Assembly (NCBI GenBank): GCA_949291515.1
Contig: CASEVY010000007.1
Coordinates: 248,001 to 312,000 of the forward strand
Length of the DNA stretch: 64,000 nt
DNA from: an uncultured bacterium
Lineage (GTDB): Bacteria > Elusimicrobiota > Elusimicrobia > Elusimicrobiales > Elusimicrobiaceae
Direction: 5' to 3'
Shown: in pieces, positions 8,922-16,689 of the stretch
How positions within the stretch are numbered: position 1 is the stretch's first letter
Layout of the letters: every line of letters starts with the position of its first letter
Notes under the pieces: model-generated
Seen by the model: the letters and a program-made list of their open reading frames with translations, nothing else
Databases searched by the model: none
Told to the model about the DNA's origin: nothing
Translations under genes and position numbers: made by a program

Positions 8922-10450
8922 TGGAAAGAGAACTGGTTTTGATAGCCGATTTCGGCGGGCAGTACAATCAGCTTATAGCTAGGCGGGTACGGGAAGAACA
9001 CGTATACTGCGAGGTCGTTCCCTTTAAGAAGCTGCTTGCCAAGGCAAAGGTTTGCAAGCCTAAGGGGATAATTTTCACCGGCGGGCCCGCCAGCGTATAC
9101 GAAGAAGGAGCCCCGGCGGTGGAAAAAGAAGTCTTTTCGCTGGGGATACCGGTTTTGGGCATATGTTACGGACATCAGCTTACCGCTCATTTACTGGGCG
9201 GGGAAGTGGTCAGCCCCGATTTCAAGGAATACGGTAAAGTAAAGATAAGCATAGACGGCGGTTTGTTGTTTAAAGGCATAAAGAATGATGAAATATGCTG
9301 GATGAGCCACCGCGATTATGTAAGGAAACTTCCGCCCGGCTTTAAGTCTTTGGCTTATACCGATAAATGCCCCGTAGCGGCTATGGCCGACGAGAAGCGC
9401 AAAATTTACGGCGTGCAGTTCCACCCCGAGGTGGAGCATACCCCCTTCGGCAGGGCTTTGCTGAGGAATTTCCTTTTTGATATTTGCGCCTGTAAAGGCG
9501 ATTGGACTATGGATAATATAGCCGCCTCGCTTATTAAAGAATTAAAACAAAAGGCATCTGGCAAGCGGGTGCTTTGCGCGCTTTCGGGCGGGGTCGACTC
9601 TTCCGTAGCGGCGGTTTTGGCCAATAAAGCCATAGGCGACAATTTGATATGCGTCTTTGTCGACCACGGACTTATGCGCAAGAACGAAGGCGACGAAATA
9701 GAAAAAATGTTCAAGCGCGATTACCATATCAATATGGTTAGGGTAAACGCGGGTGAAAGATTTTTAAACGCGTTAAAAGGGGTCCGCGATCCGGAAGAAA
9801 AGCGGAAAATAATAGGCAGGGAATTTATTTCCGTCTTTGAGCGGGAGTCTTTAAAACTCGGGCAGATAGACTATCTTTTGCAGGGGACGATTTATCCCGA
9901 CGTTATAGAATCGGGCGCGGGCCAAGCCAGCGTGATAAAGAGCCACCACAATGTCGGCGGTTTGCCAAAAAATATGAAGTTCGGCCTTTTGGAGCCTCTG
10001 CGCCTGTTGTTTAAGGACGAAGTACGCGCACTCGGTTTGGAAATCGGCCTGCCCAAAAGCCTGGTGTGGCGTCAGCCTTTCCCCGGGCCCGGCCTGGCGG
10101 TAAGATGCCTTGGCGAGGTGCGGGAAGAAAAACTTAAAATCATACGCGACTCCGACGCCATTTTGCGCGAGGAAATATCCAAAAACGGGCTTGAAGACAA
10201 AATTTGGCAGTACTTTACTTTCCTGCCGAACATTAAAAGCGTAGGAGTTATGGGCGACGAACGGACCTATTTCCATACCGTAGGGATAAGAGCTGTAACA
10301 TCGGTCGACGCGATGACTTGCGACTGGGCCAAAATACCTTATGACGTCTTGGATAAAATATCTTCCAGAATAGTCAGCGAGGTGGAAGGCGTCAACAGAG
10401 TGATATACGACGTAACCTCCAAGCCGCCCGCCACGATAGAATGGGAATAG
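8921..10450 (+). CDS. guaA: GMP synthase (glutamine-hydrolysing)
   Basis: Converts XMP, glutamine and ATP to GMP. The class I glutaminase domain (residues 1-190) has the catalytic Cys82 in GICYGHQ and the FHPEVEHT His/Glu. The ATP-pyrophosphatase domain follows, with P-loop LSGGVDSS near residue 220. The C-terminal dimerisation domain ends in the family-typical KPPATIEWE. At 509 residues it is the normal length. It overlaps the guaB stop in the pattern TGATG, so the two form an operon for guanylate synthesis. Confidence 0.98.
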
Positions 10451-10465
10451 CCATTCCCGCGCTTT

Positions 10466-10496
10466 ATACCCGTACGGGGTGTGCGTATGCTATAAT
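10466..10496 (+). promoter_or_regulatory. Candidate CsoR-type operator and -10 for the metal regulator
   Basis: The sequence ATACCCGTACGGGGTGT (10466-10482) has the C-tract/G-tract layout of CsoR/RcnR operators. It lies just upstream of a TATAAT at 10491-10496 and a GGAGGG ribosome-binding site. A similar element stands before the exporter gene at 11697-11718. This is a prediction by eye. Confidence 0.45.
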
Positions 10497-10513
10497 AAAC
10501 TGACGGAGGGCTT

Positions 10514-10804
10514 ATGGCTTTGCATACCGATTGCAAGAATAATACTCAAAAGACTATTCGACTGCTTAAGACCGCGCGCGGCCAAATAGAGGGAATAATA
10601 AATATGATAGAAAGCGACAGAGCCTGCGTGGAGGTAAGTTCTCAGCTTTTGGCGACGCAGTCTATACTGAAAAAGGTCAACGTGGAAATACTTTCCAATC
10701 ACCTGTCGCGATGCGTAAAAGACTCTATTGAGCACGACAGCGAGAAAGTCAAAAGAGCGAAATTGGAAGAAGTGGTCGCTCTTTTAAACAAAATGCTTAA
10801 ATAG
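10514..10804 (+). CDS. CsoR/RcnR-family metal-sensing repressor (DmeR-like)
   Basis: A 96-residue all-helical repressor of the DUF156 family. The RGQIEGIINMIE helix and the metal-site pattern C38, H63, C67 match the Cys-His-Cys core of CsoR and InrS. His4 and Cys7 near the N-terminus could add ligands, as His3 does in RcnR. The gene converges on, and overlaps by 8 bases, a DmeF-like exporter gene on the other strand. This recalls dmeR-dmeF pairs that control cobalt or nickel efflux. The metal (Ni, Co or Cu) cannot be decided from sequence alone. Confidence 0.85.
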   Translation: MALHTDCKNNTQKTIRLLKTARGQIEGIINMIESDRACVEVSSQLLATQSILKKVNVEILSNHLSRCVKDSIEHDSEKVKRAKLEEVVALLNKMLK

Positions 10805-11651
10805 TCTTTTCTACGTTTATCAAATCAAATTCCGCATAGCTGTTTATCAGCTTTTTTATTTCTTCCGCGCTTTGCGCGCTTTCACATTTAAGTACGGCGG
10901 CGTATTTGCCTTGCCCGGTATTCCAAATGTGAAGATACTCTACATCCGCGCCGTCCTCTTTAAGCCGCGCGGATATGTCTTTTTTTAAGGAAGGATCTTC
11001 GTAATCGGCCAAGATTTTTCCCGTCGCTTTAATAAGTCCAAAAGCCCAGAGGCAAATCATCGCTCCTCCCAAAAAACCTACCAGAGAATCAAGAAAGTTT
11101 AATCCCGCGTATTTGCCCAATAGCAAAGCGGATATCGCCAAAAGCGAGGTTAGAGCGTCAGCCAAAATATGCAAATAAGCCGATTTGAAGTTGAAGTCTT
11201 CATGCGCGTGCGCGCCGTTTGGGCCGTGCGAGTGGGCGTGACCATGGCGGGAATGCCCGCCCATTATAAAAGCGCATAAAGCATTTACCAAAAGCCCAAT
11301 TGCCGCAACCAAAATGGCTTCATTAAAATTGATTTGCAGGGGGTTAAAAAAGCGTTCGGCCGATTCGTATAAAATCCATAATCCGGATAGGGCCAAAAGT
11401 ATTGCGCTGGCAAAGCCCGCCAAGGGGCTGAATTTCCCGCTGCCGAAAGCCAGCTTCTCGGAATATTCGTATTTGCGTATCATCATATAGGCAAAGAAGG
11501 TTATCGACAGCGCGAAAGCGTGCGTGCCCATATGCCAGCCGTCGGCCAAAAGCGCCATTGAATTGCTGAAATAGCCGAAAGCTATTTCAGCCGCCATGGT
11601 AATTAAGGTAAGTATTATTACGGTTAAAGTCTTTCTCTCATTCTTCGTCAT
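10797..11651 (-). CDS. dmeF: Cation diffusion facilitator, DmeF-like metal exporter
   Basis: Inner-membrane proton-coupled exporter of divalent metal. The 284-residue protein begins with MALLADGWHMGTHAFAL near residue 33-48, the TM2 motif in which DmeF proteins have HxxxH rather than the HxxxD of zinc exporters. TM4-TM5 are joined by a His-rich cytoplasmic loop (about 130-150, HGHAHSHG). HILADALTS forms the second metal site, and a short ferredoxin-like cytoplasmic domain follows. The loop and DGWHMGTH strongly suggest the Co/Ni exporter subgroup. Expression is probably relieved by the neighbouring CsoR-type regulator. Confidence 0.85.
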   Translation of the reverse strand: MTKNERKTLTVIILTLITMAAEIAFGYFSNSMALLADGWHMGTHAFALSITFFAYMMIRKYEYSEKLAFGSGKFSPLAGFASAILLALSGLWILYESAERFFNPLQINFNEAILVAAIGLLVNALCAFIMGGHSRHGHAHSHGPNGAHAHEDFNFKSAYLHILADALTSLLAISALLLGKYAGLNFLDSLVGFLGGAMICLWAFGLIKATGKILADYEDPSLKKDISARLKEDGADVEYLHIWNTGQGKYAAVLKCESAQSAEEIKKLINSYAEFDLINVEKTI

Positions 11652-11665
11652 AAGTCGTCCTTGTC

Positions 11666-11738
11666 GGATAAAAACTACAGGTTAAATTATTTTCGGCATA
11701 CACCCCCCTGGGGTATAGTATTAGTATAGTTTTTATCC
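11666..11738. promoter_or_regulatory. Operator region of dmeF with 12-bp flanking inverted repeat
   Basis: ATACACCCCCCTGGGGTAT (about 11698-11716) looks like a CsoR/RcnR-type operator. It sits between two arms of a perfect 12-bp inverted repeat, GGATAAAAACTA (11666-11677) and TAGTTTTTATCC (11727-11738). The region separates the divergent dmeF and GNAT genes, so a bound repressor could affect both. Confidence 0.55.
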
Positions 11739-11776
11739 CTTCTTTTGTCAAAGATTTTTATTTGCTAAAATTTAGC

Positions 11777-12262
11777 GTGCTTATAAGGAAAACGGAAGAA
11801 AAAGATTTGCCGTCTGTAGAACTTTTGTACGCCTGCGCACGCGCTTTTATGAGGGAAAACGGCAACGGCGGACAATGGGGCGGAGAATATCCCAAGCGGG
11901 AGAAGCTGCTTGAGGATATTTCGCGCGGTTACTCTTATGTTTGTTTGGAGGGCGGCGAGTTTTTGGCGGTATTCAGTTTCTGTCCTTCCCCCGATCCGAC
12001 TTATGCAAAAATAGAAGAAGGCGCCTGGCTAAACGAGGAGCCTTACCGTGTTATTCATCGTATAGCGGCGGGCAAAAAACGGCGCGGCGCCGCTTCCTTT
12101 TGTCTTGATTGGTGTTTTAAACAATACCCCAATATCCGCATAGACACTCACAAAAACAACGCGCCCATGCTGGGGCTTATAAATAAATTCGGGTTTAAGT
12201 ATTGCGGAATTATATATACCGACGACGGAAGCCCGAGGCTTGCTTTTCAGAAAAAAATATAA
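11777..12262 (+). CDS. GNAT-family N-acetyltransferase
   Basis: About 161 residues with GNAT-fold character: an N-terminal LIRKTEEKDLPSV strand, a central AAGKKRRGAASF pyrophosphate-binding loop (the R/Q-x-x-G-x-G/A region) and a C-terminal NKFGFKYCGI strand. A GTG start at 11777 is preferred because it begins exactly at the first beta strand; a TTG at 11762 is also in frame. No Shine-Dalgarno is visible. A possible -35/-10 (TTGTCA, TAAAAT at 11766-11771) would start transcription almost on the GTG. The acyl acceptor is unknown. Confidence 0.75.
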   Translation: MLIRKTEEKDLPSVELLYACARAFMRENGNGGQWGGEYPKREKLLEDISRGYSYVCLEGGEFLAVFSFCPSPDPTYAKIEEGAWLNEEPYRVIHRIAAGKKRRGAASFCLDWCFKQYPNIRIDTHKNNAPMLGLINKFGFKYCGIIYTDDGSPRLAFQKKI

Positions 12263-12281
12263 TTATATTTTTTCTTCCCGT

Positions 12282-12308
12282 AAAAAACCCCCGCTTTTGG
12301 CGGGGGGC
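12282..12308 (-). terminator. Terminator of the 12317-12928 lipoprotein gene
   Basis: The stem CCCCCGC/GCGGGGG has a short TTTTG loop and is followed on the minus strand by a six-T run. It lies nine bases past the stop codon. Confidence 0.85.
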
Positions 12309-12316
12309 AAAGTCTT

Positions 12317-12928
12317 TTATTTTATTTCTATGGTCTTAATAGCGTTATCTATTTTAAGAGCCAAATTGTCGTTGATTTCCGATGTGGCTTTTAATATGGC
12401 CTCTTTCTCTTCCCGGCTTAAATCGTCCGTCAATTCCTGGTCGGCAAAGAATGTTTGGATTATCAGTTCCCAGGATTGTTGGTCGTCATTGCAGGATAAC
12501 ATTACGATCTTCTTTTGGCTTTCCTTTTCCGTAAAGACGCTTTTCCTGCAGGTTTTGCCGCTTATGTTAAGCTCTTCTATGTCGTCGTAAATCACTTCCT
12601 GCAGGCCGAACGGGGGGCGGTTCTCGAAGAAATTATTGTCCACTTTGGTATAGGCGTAGGAGAGGCTTATCGGCGGATAATTTTCGAAGTTGTCATACAT
12701 ATAAGTCTGTACTGAGTTTATGGAAGGATCTTCTTCCTTATAAAATTGCAGGGTTTCTTTCGGGTCGACTTTTATTTCCCTTAACGTTCCGAAATCCTCT
12801 TGCGATAGTGTGATGTTCAATCCTCCTTTAAGAGTATAGGTTCGGTTTTTGTCGGCGGATTTGTCCGAACAGGCCTGAATCAAAAAGACGCAAGAAATAA
12901 GCATTATCGTTTTTAACATTGTTCTCAT
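12317..12928 (-). CDS. Lipoprotein of unknown function
   Basis: 203 residues beginning with a lipoprotein signal peptide; the lipobox LIQAC puts the lipidated Cys at about residue 20. The mature part is mixed alpha/beta, with an acidic start and an amphipathic C-terminal helix. I recognise no family. It resembles small envelope lipoproteins of the PsbP/MOG1 or DcrB type in having a KKIVMLSCNDDQQSWELIIQ strand pair, but that is only an impression. AAGGA precedes the ATG. It is a single gene with its own terminator. Confidence 0.65.
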   Translation of the reverse strand: MRTMLKTIMLISCVFLIQACSDKSADKNRTYTLKGGLNITLSQEDFGTLREIKVDPKETLQFYKEEDPSINSVQTYMYDNFENYPPISLSYAYTKVDNNFFENRPPFGLQEVIYDDIEELNISGKTCRKSVFTEKESQKKIVMLSCNDDQQSWELIIQTFFADQELTDDLSREEKEAILKATSEINDNLALKIDNAIKTIEIK

Positions 12929-13030
12929 AATATAGTCCTTACCCTGAAGGGTTTTTTTGATATATCAATTTTTATATTATCAAAAGCGAATTGTTAAGGC
13001 AATAGAGGCCGGGGCGATAATCGTATGGGA

Positions 13031-13059
13031 AAAAATAAAACCCCGCGTTTTGCGCGGGG
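13031..13059 (-). terminator. Terminator downstream of tRNA-Asp
   Basis: The stem CCCCGCG/CGCGGGG is followed on the minus strand by a T-rich run. It lies right after the 3' end of the tRNA gene. Confidence 0.8.
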
Positions 13060-13065
13060 TTTAAA

Positions 13066-13143
13066 TGGCGGAGTCAACGGGATTCGAACCCGCGGTCTCT
13101 GCCTTGACAGGGCAGCGTGTTAACCAGGCTACACCATGACTCC
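13066..13143 (-). tRNA. tRNA-Asp (GTC)
   Basis: The minus strand folds into a full cloverleaf. The acceptor is GGAGTCA with TGACTCC (all seven pairs), the D stem GTGT/ACAC and the anticodon stem CTGCC/GGCAG. The loop CTGTCAA gives anticodon GTC. The T loop is TTCGAAT. Discriminator G and the CCA end are encoded in the DNA. Confidence 0.96.
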
Positions 13144-13187
13144 AAGTACTTCAACTATATATATTTTATATTTTTGCGCTCTTTGAG

Positions 13188-14120
13188 TCAAGAAAGACTT
13201 ATTGAGCGCTCGTCTTCTTGCGGGGGGAATTCCCCCCAGAGTATTTGTTCCGTCTCAAGTTTGACGCCCGTTCGGGCATATACTTCTTTTTGAACTTTTC
13301 TTATAAGATTGTAAATATCGGACGCGCTGGCCTTTTCGTAGTTGATTATAAAACCGGCGTGCTTTCGCGAAACTTGCGCCCCGCCTACGGTTAAACCTCT
13401 TAATCCGCAGGAATCTATCAGGCGGCTGGCATAATCGTTTTGAGGCCTTTTAAATACGCTTCCCGCGGAAGGATATTCTAAAGGCTGTTTTTGAGAGCGG
13501 CGTTCAAGTATGGACGATCGGATTTGTTTTAATTCGTTCGGGTTTTTGTCCGCAAGTGCCCAAGTAACGCTTAATATTATGCAGCCTTCTATATTTTTTA
13601 CTTTGCGGTACCCGTATTGCACTTCGTTTTTGGAAATTTCTTTGATTTCGTTTCGCGGCGTCAGCGCTTTGAAACTTTTTAAGCAGTCGAAAGTTTCCTG
13701 CCCGAATGCTCCCGCATTCATAAAAACCGCTCCGCCGCAGCTGCCGGGTATTCCGCTAAGACATTCTATCCCGCCCAGTCCGTTTTCGGAAGAGAATCGT
13801 GCCGCCTCGTCAAGCGCAGTGCCCGCTTTTGCGGTAAGTTCATTGCCGTTTAGGGTGAGGCCCGAGTAATTTTTCAGACAGCAAATAATACCTTTTAAGC
13901 CCAAATCGCTTACCAGGATATTCGAACCGAACCCTATTATGCGGAAATCCAGTCTTTGCGTCTTTGCAAAATTCTTCAGATACAGGATTTGTTCCTCAGT
14001 TTCCGGCAAAGCCAAAACTTGCGCCGCGCCGCCGGTTTTATAGGTGGTATAGTTGCTCATAGGCGCGTCGAAAACAAGGATTTCTTTTATCCTTTCGTCT
14101 AAATTCTCTTTCCAATCCAT
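13188..14120 (-). CDS. murB: UDP-N-acetylenolpyruvoylglucosamine reductase
   Basis: NADPH-dependent flavoenzyme that makes UDP-MurNAc in peptidoglycan synthesis. The 310 residues have the FAD-binding part (TTYKTGGAAQVL near 25, FGSNILVSD near 62, GIPGSCGGAVFMNAGA near 123). The catalytic Ser is in SAGSVFKRP, and a C-terminal LETEQILWGEF supplies the Glu. Length and missing insert fit type II MurB. A minus-strand TATAAT (14128-14133) ends seven bases before the ATG, with no ribosome-binding site, so the mRNA is probably leaderless. Confidence 0.96.
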   Translation of the reverse strand: MDWKENLDERIKEILVFDAPMSNYTTYKTGGAAQVLALPETEEQILYLKNFAKTQRLDFRIIGFGSNILVSDLGLKGIICCLKNYSGLTLNGNELTAKAGTALDEAARFSSENGLGGIECLSGIPGSCGGAVFMNAGAFGQETFDCLKSFKALTPRNEIKEISKNEVQYGYRKVKNIEGCIILSVTWALADKNPNELKQIRSSILERRSQKQPLEYPSAGSVFKRPQNDYASRLIDSCGLRGLTVGGAQVSRKHAGFIINYEKASASDIYNLIRKVQKEVYARTGVKLETEQILWGEFPPQEDERSISLS

Positions 14121-14157
14121 TTAATATATTATATAAAAAGATTATGGAGGAAAATTT
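14118..14157. promoter_or_regulatory. Divergent murB/pgm intergenic region with a leaderless-type murB -10
   Basis: Only 37 bases separate the two start codons. On the minus strand TATAAT (14128-14133) is seven bases from the murB ATG. On the plus strand GGAGGA stands in front of the pgm ATG, so pgm has a normal ribosome-binding site and its promoter must lie inside murB. Confidence 0.55.
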
Positions 14158-15708
14158 ATGACAGATAAAAATGCCGGCAAACTGCCTACTCAAAGTATAG
14201 ATTTGAAAATGTTGGAAACGGAATTCTATAATCCCTCGGCCAAGCCCGCTAAGGTGAAATTTGGGACTTCCGGACATAGGGGCGTATTGGGTTCTGGTTT
14301 TTGCGCTTTGCATGCCAAAGCCATAGCGCAAGCCGTAGCCAAGATGCACTTGGAAGAAAATATAAAAGGCAAAGTGCTTGTCGGCGGCGATACGAGGCTG
14401 ATGTCAAAAGTTACCGCAGAGCTATGCGCCTGCGTTTTGGCCGGCAACGGAATAGAGGTTTCTCTGCCTGCGATACCGGTGCCTACGCCGGTGTTCTCTT
14501 TCGAGATTTTATCCAAACGAGCGGTTGCCTGTCTAAACGGTACGGCCAGCCATAATCCTCCGCAGGATATGGGGCTTAAATATAATCCTTCCACGGGCGG
14601 ACCGGCTGATTCTTCAATAACGTCGAAAATAGAAAAATACGCCAACTACTTTATGCAAAACGAGAACGAGATAAAATTTATCTCGCTGGACGAAGCGAAG
14701 AAACGCGGTTTGGTAGAAGTCCCCGACATAATAGACAATTACGTTAAAGCGCTAGGCGGAAAGATAGATTTTAAGGTAATAAAAAGCGCCGCTCTTAAGG
14801 CCGCTCTGCACCCTATGGGCGGAACCAGTCTTCCATTTTTTAAAGCGATAAAGGAATATTATAAATTGGATAATGTGGAAATAGTGAGCGAATTGCAAAA
14901 CCCGTCGTTTAACTTTATTCCTCTTGACCACGACGGCAAGACGAGAATGGATCCCTCCTCCAAGTATCCGATGTCGCCGCTGATAGATTTGGCTTTAAGC
15001 GGAAAATACGATTTCGCCGGGGCGTGCGATCCGGACGCCGACCGCTTCGGCGCGGCGACTTCCAAAGGCGGGCTGTTATCGCCCAATCACGCGCTTTGCG
15101 TTATGCTGAACTATTTGGCTGACAATAAAAAGACGGCAAAGACCAATGCCGTCGGCCGCACTATAGGGACGACACATCTGATCGATAAAATAGCCGCTTC
15201 AAAAGGACTGCGGGTGGAAGAGGTAAACGTAGGTTTCAAATATTTCGTACAAGGCCTTTTGAGCGGGGAACTTTTAATGGCGGGCGAGGAAAGCGCGGGT
15301 ATGTCCCAGGCCGATTGGGTAACTGAAAAAGACGGTATGCTGGCCGTTTTTCTGCTGCTTGAGATTATGAGCAATACCGGCCAGGATATTGCAGGCTTGT
15401 ATAAACAGCTTACCGCGCTTTACGGCGACCCTGTATATACGCGTGTAGATATGCCCGTAACGGAAGAAGTTAAGGAAAAACTTAAAGGCTTCGGCAAAGA
15501 AAGTTTGGCGGGGTTAAAAGAAGTCGCCGGCGAGAAAGTGCTGAATGTCCGCGATACCGACGGAGTGAAGGTCTATTTGGAAGACAGTTGGTTTCTTGTC
15601 AGGCCTTCCGGCACCGAAGCCATAGTCAAGTTCTACGCCGAAACTTTTAAAGGCGAAGAACATTTGCGTAAAATACTTGAGGAAGGCCGCAAAGTGTTTG
15701 GCCTATAG
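14158..15708 (+). CDS. pgm: Phosphoglucomutase (alpha-D-glucose specific type)
   Basis: Interconverts glucose-1-phosphate and glucose-6-phosphate, feeding glycogen and nucleotide-sugar synthesis. The 516-residue phosphohexomutase has four domains. An early GTSGHRG, the phosphoserine loop TASHNPP near residue 129, the metal loop DPDADRFG near 284 and the C-terminal phosphate loop RPSGTEAIVKFYAE are all visible. ASHNPPQDMGLKYN followed by GGPADSS is typical of the E. coli Pgm subgroup, not of phosphomannomutases. GGAGGA precedes the ATG, and a terminator follows. Confidence 0.93.
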   Translation: MTDKNAGKLPTQSIDLKMLETEFYNPSAKPAKVKFGTSGHRGVLGSGFCALHAKAIAQAVAKMHLEENIKGKVLVGGDTRLMSKVTAELCACVLAGNGIEVSLPAIPVPTPVFSFEILSKRAVACLNGTASHNPPQDMGLKYNPSTGGPADSSITSKIEKYANYFMQNENEIKFISLDEAKKRGLVEVPDIIDNYVKALGGKIDFKVIKSAALKAALHPMGGTSLPFFKAIKEYYKLDNVEIVSELQNPSFNFIPLDHDGKTRMDPSSKYPMSPLIDLALSGKYDFAGACDPDADRFGAATSKGGLLSPNHALCVMLNYLADNKKTAKTNAVGRTIGTTHLIDKIAASKGLRVEEVNVGFKYFVQGLLSGELLMAGEESAGMSQADWVTEKDGMLAVFLLLEIMSNTGQDIAGLYKQLTALYGDPVYTRVDMPVTEEVKEKLKGFGKESLAGLKEVAGEKVLNVRDTDGVKVYLEDSWFLVRPSGTEAIVKFYAETFKGEEHLRKILEEGRKVFGL

Positions 15709-15726
15709 CCGAGTTTTGCAATAGAG

Positions 15727-15756
15727 AAAAAAGCCCGGCTTATGCCGGGCTTTTTA
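15727..15756 (+). terminator. Terminator of pgm
   Basis: The stem AGCCCGGC/GCCGGGCT with a TTAT loop has A- and T-runs on both sides, so it could work in both directions. Confidence 0.85.
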
Positions 15757-15813
15757 TGTATCGAAAAGTTTAGGCCATAATTTTTATGTCTTCACAACGT
15801 TTATGGCGGGGGT

Positions 15814-16608
15814 TTATGTCTTCAAAGACATAATCCCTGTCGTCATATTTTGGCCGTATACGGGTTCTATTTGCATATAGTAGTTTGATTGAAAGGCTCT
15901 CATATTTCGGCCTTGCCCCGCGTCCAAAGGCAGCCCGCAGTTGATAAGACGCCTTTTTTCGTCGCGGATTAAAAATTCGGGATTAAGTTTTTGAAATGAA
16001 ATTTTTCCTTTCTCGGGTTCAATGCCGTAATAGTAAGTTTTTTTGTATTGTGGCAAAGATTTTGCTTCGGAAAGGCTTCTGGCGCGTTTGTATAAGGAGA
16101 AGGCTTCGTTTTTTCCTGTTTGGCGGCGACAGATATTTGCCGTCCTATTCGCTGATTGTTTTTGAGTATTGCTTCGTACTCTTTTTAAGTGTATTGTACT
16201 TTTCTTTAAGCGCTTTTTCCTCTTCGTTTTCCGTTCTTTTTTACTCTCTTCCAGTTTTTGAGCCGATGAATGGAATTGTCGTATATTCGTTTAGGCGGTA
16301 TTATTGGGGGCTTATTCTGGTATTGTCGGCCGCGGAGAGATAATTTTTTCGTCGAAAAAAGAATGTTCAATCTCTCGGGAGATTAGTTTGTTTTTTGTTT
16401 CCGACATTTTTTGCAGCAAAGTTTTTGCCTTTAGGAAATCTTTGGAGTTTATTTCCGCCGAATTTCCTTTAATTCCCCGAGGAGAGATATGCGCGTTTTC
16501 GGCAAGCGCGGCGGCCGGCGTCGCAAAGATAAAAGAAAAATGTAAAAGCCAGCAGTTTTTTAATAAATAACCTATATGTTGTAATATGATATCAGGCCTT
16601 AACGCCAA
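15814..16608 (-). pseudogene. Decayed gene for a secreted coiled-coil-like protein
   Basis: Between pgm and purB the minus strand holds protein-like pieces in different frames. A signal-peptide-like N-terminus (16608 down to about 16540) runs into a Lys/Glu-rich helix that meets TAA at 16312 and another in-frame TAA at 16291. A strongly coiled-coil-like stretch (RTENEEEKALKEKYNTL and onward, about 16240-16150) is open only in a shifted frame. The original frame then resumes for the last 80-100 codons to 15814. Even the signal peptide reads better with a frameshift (KKLLAFTFF then SFIFATPAAALA). No family was recognised. The pattern fits a gene disabled by several frameshifts, though two short real genes cannot be fully excluded. 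Confidence 0.55.
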
Positions 16609-16689
16609 AATACAAGGAAATTAAGGCCCAAACGCCTGTGGGAAATAAGACTATTACAAGTTTGAAATAATTAAATATAATAGGAATGT

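Noticed and set aside
12941-12960. Hairpin ACCCT/AGGGT followed by T as a plus-strand terminator
   Set aside because: The stem has only five pairs and no plus-strand gene ends nearby; it lies in the leader of a minus-strand lipoprotein gene.
15783-15832. Direct repeat TTTATGTCTTCA near 15785 and 15812 as a possible insertion-site duplication
   Set aside because: No element lies between the copies, and one copy is part of a simple palindrome at the end of the decayed gene.
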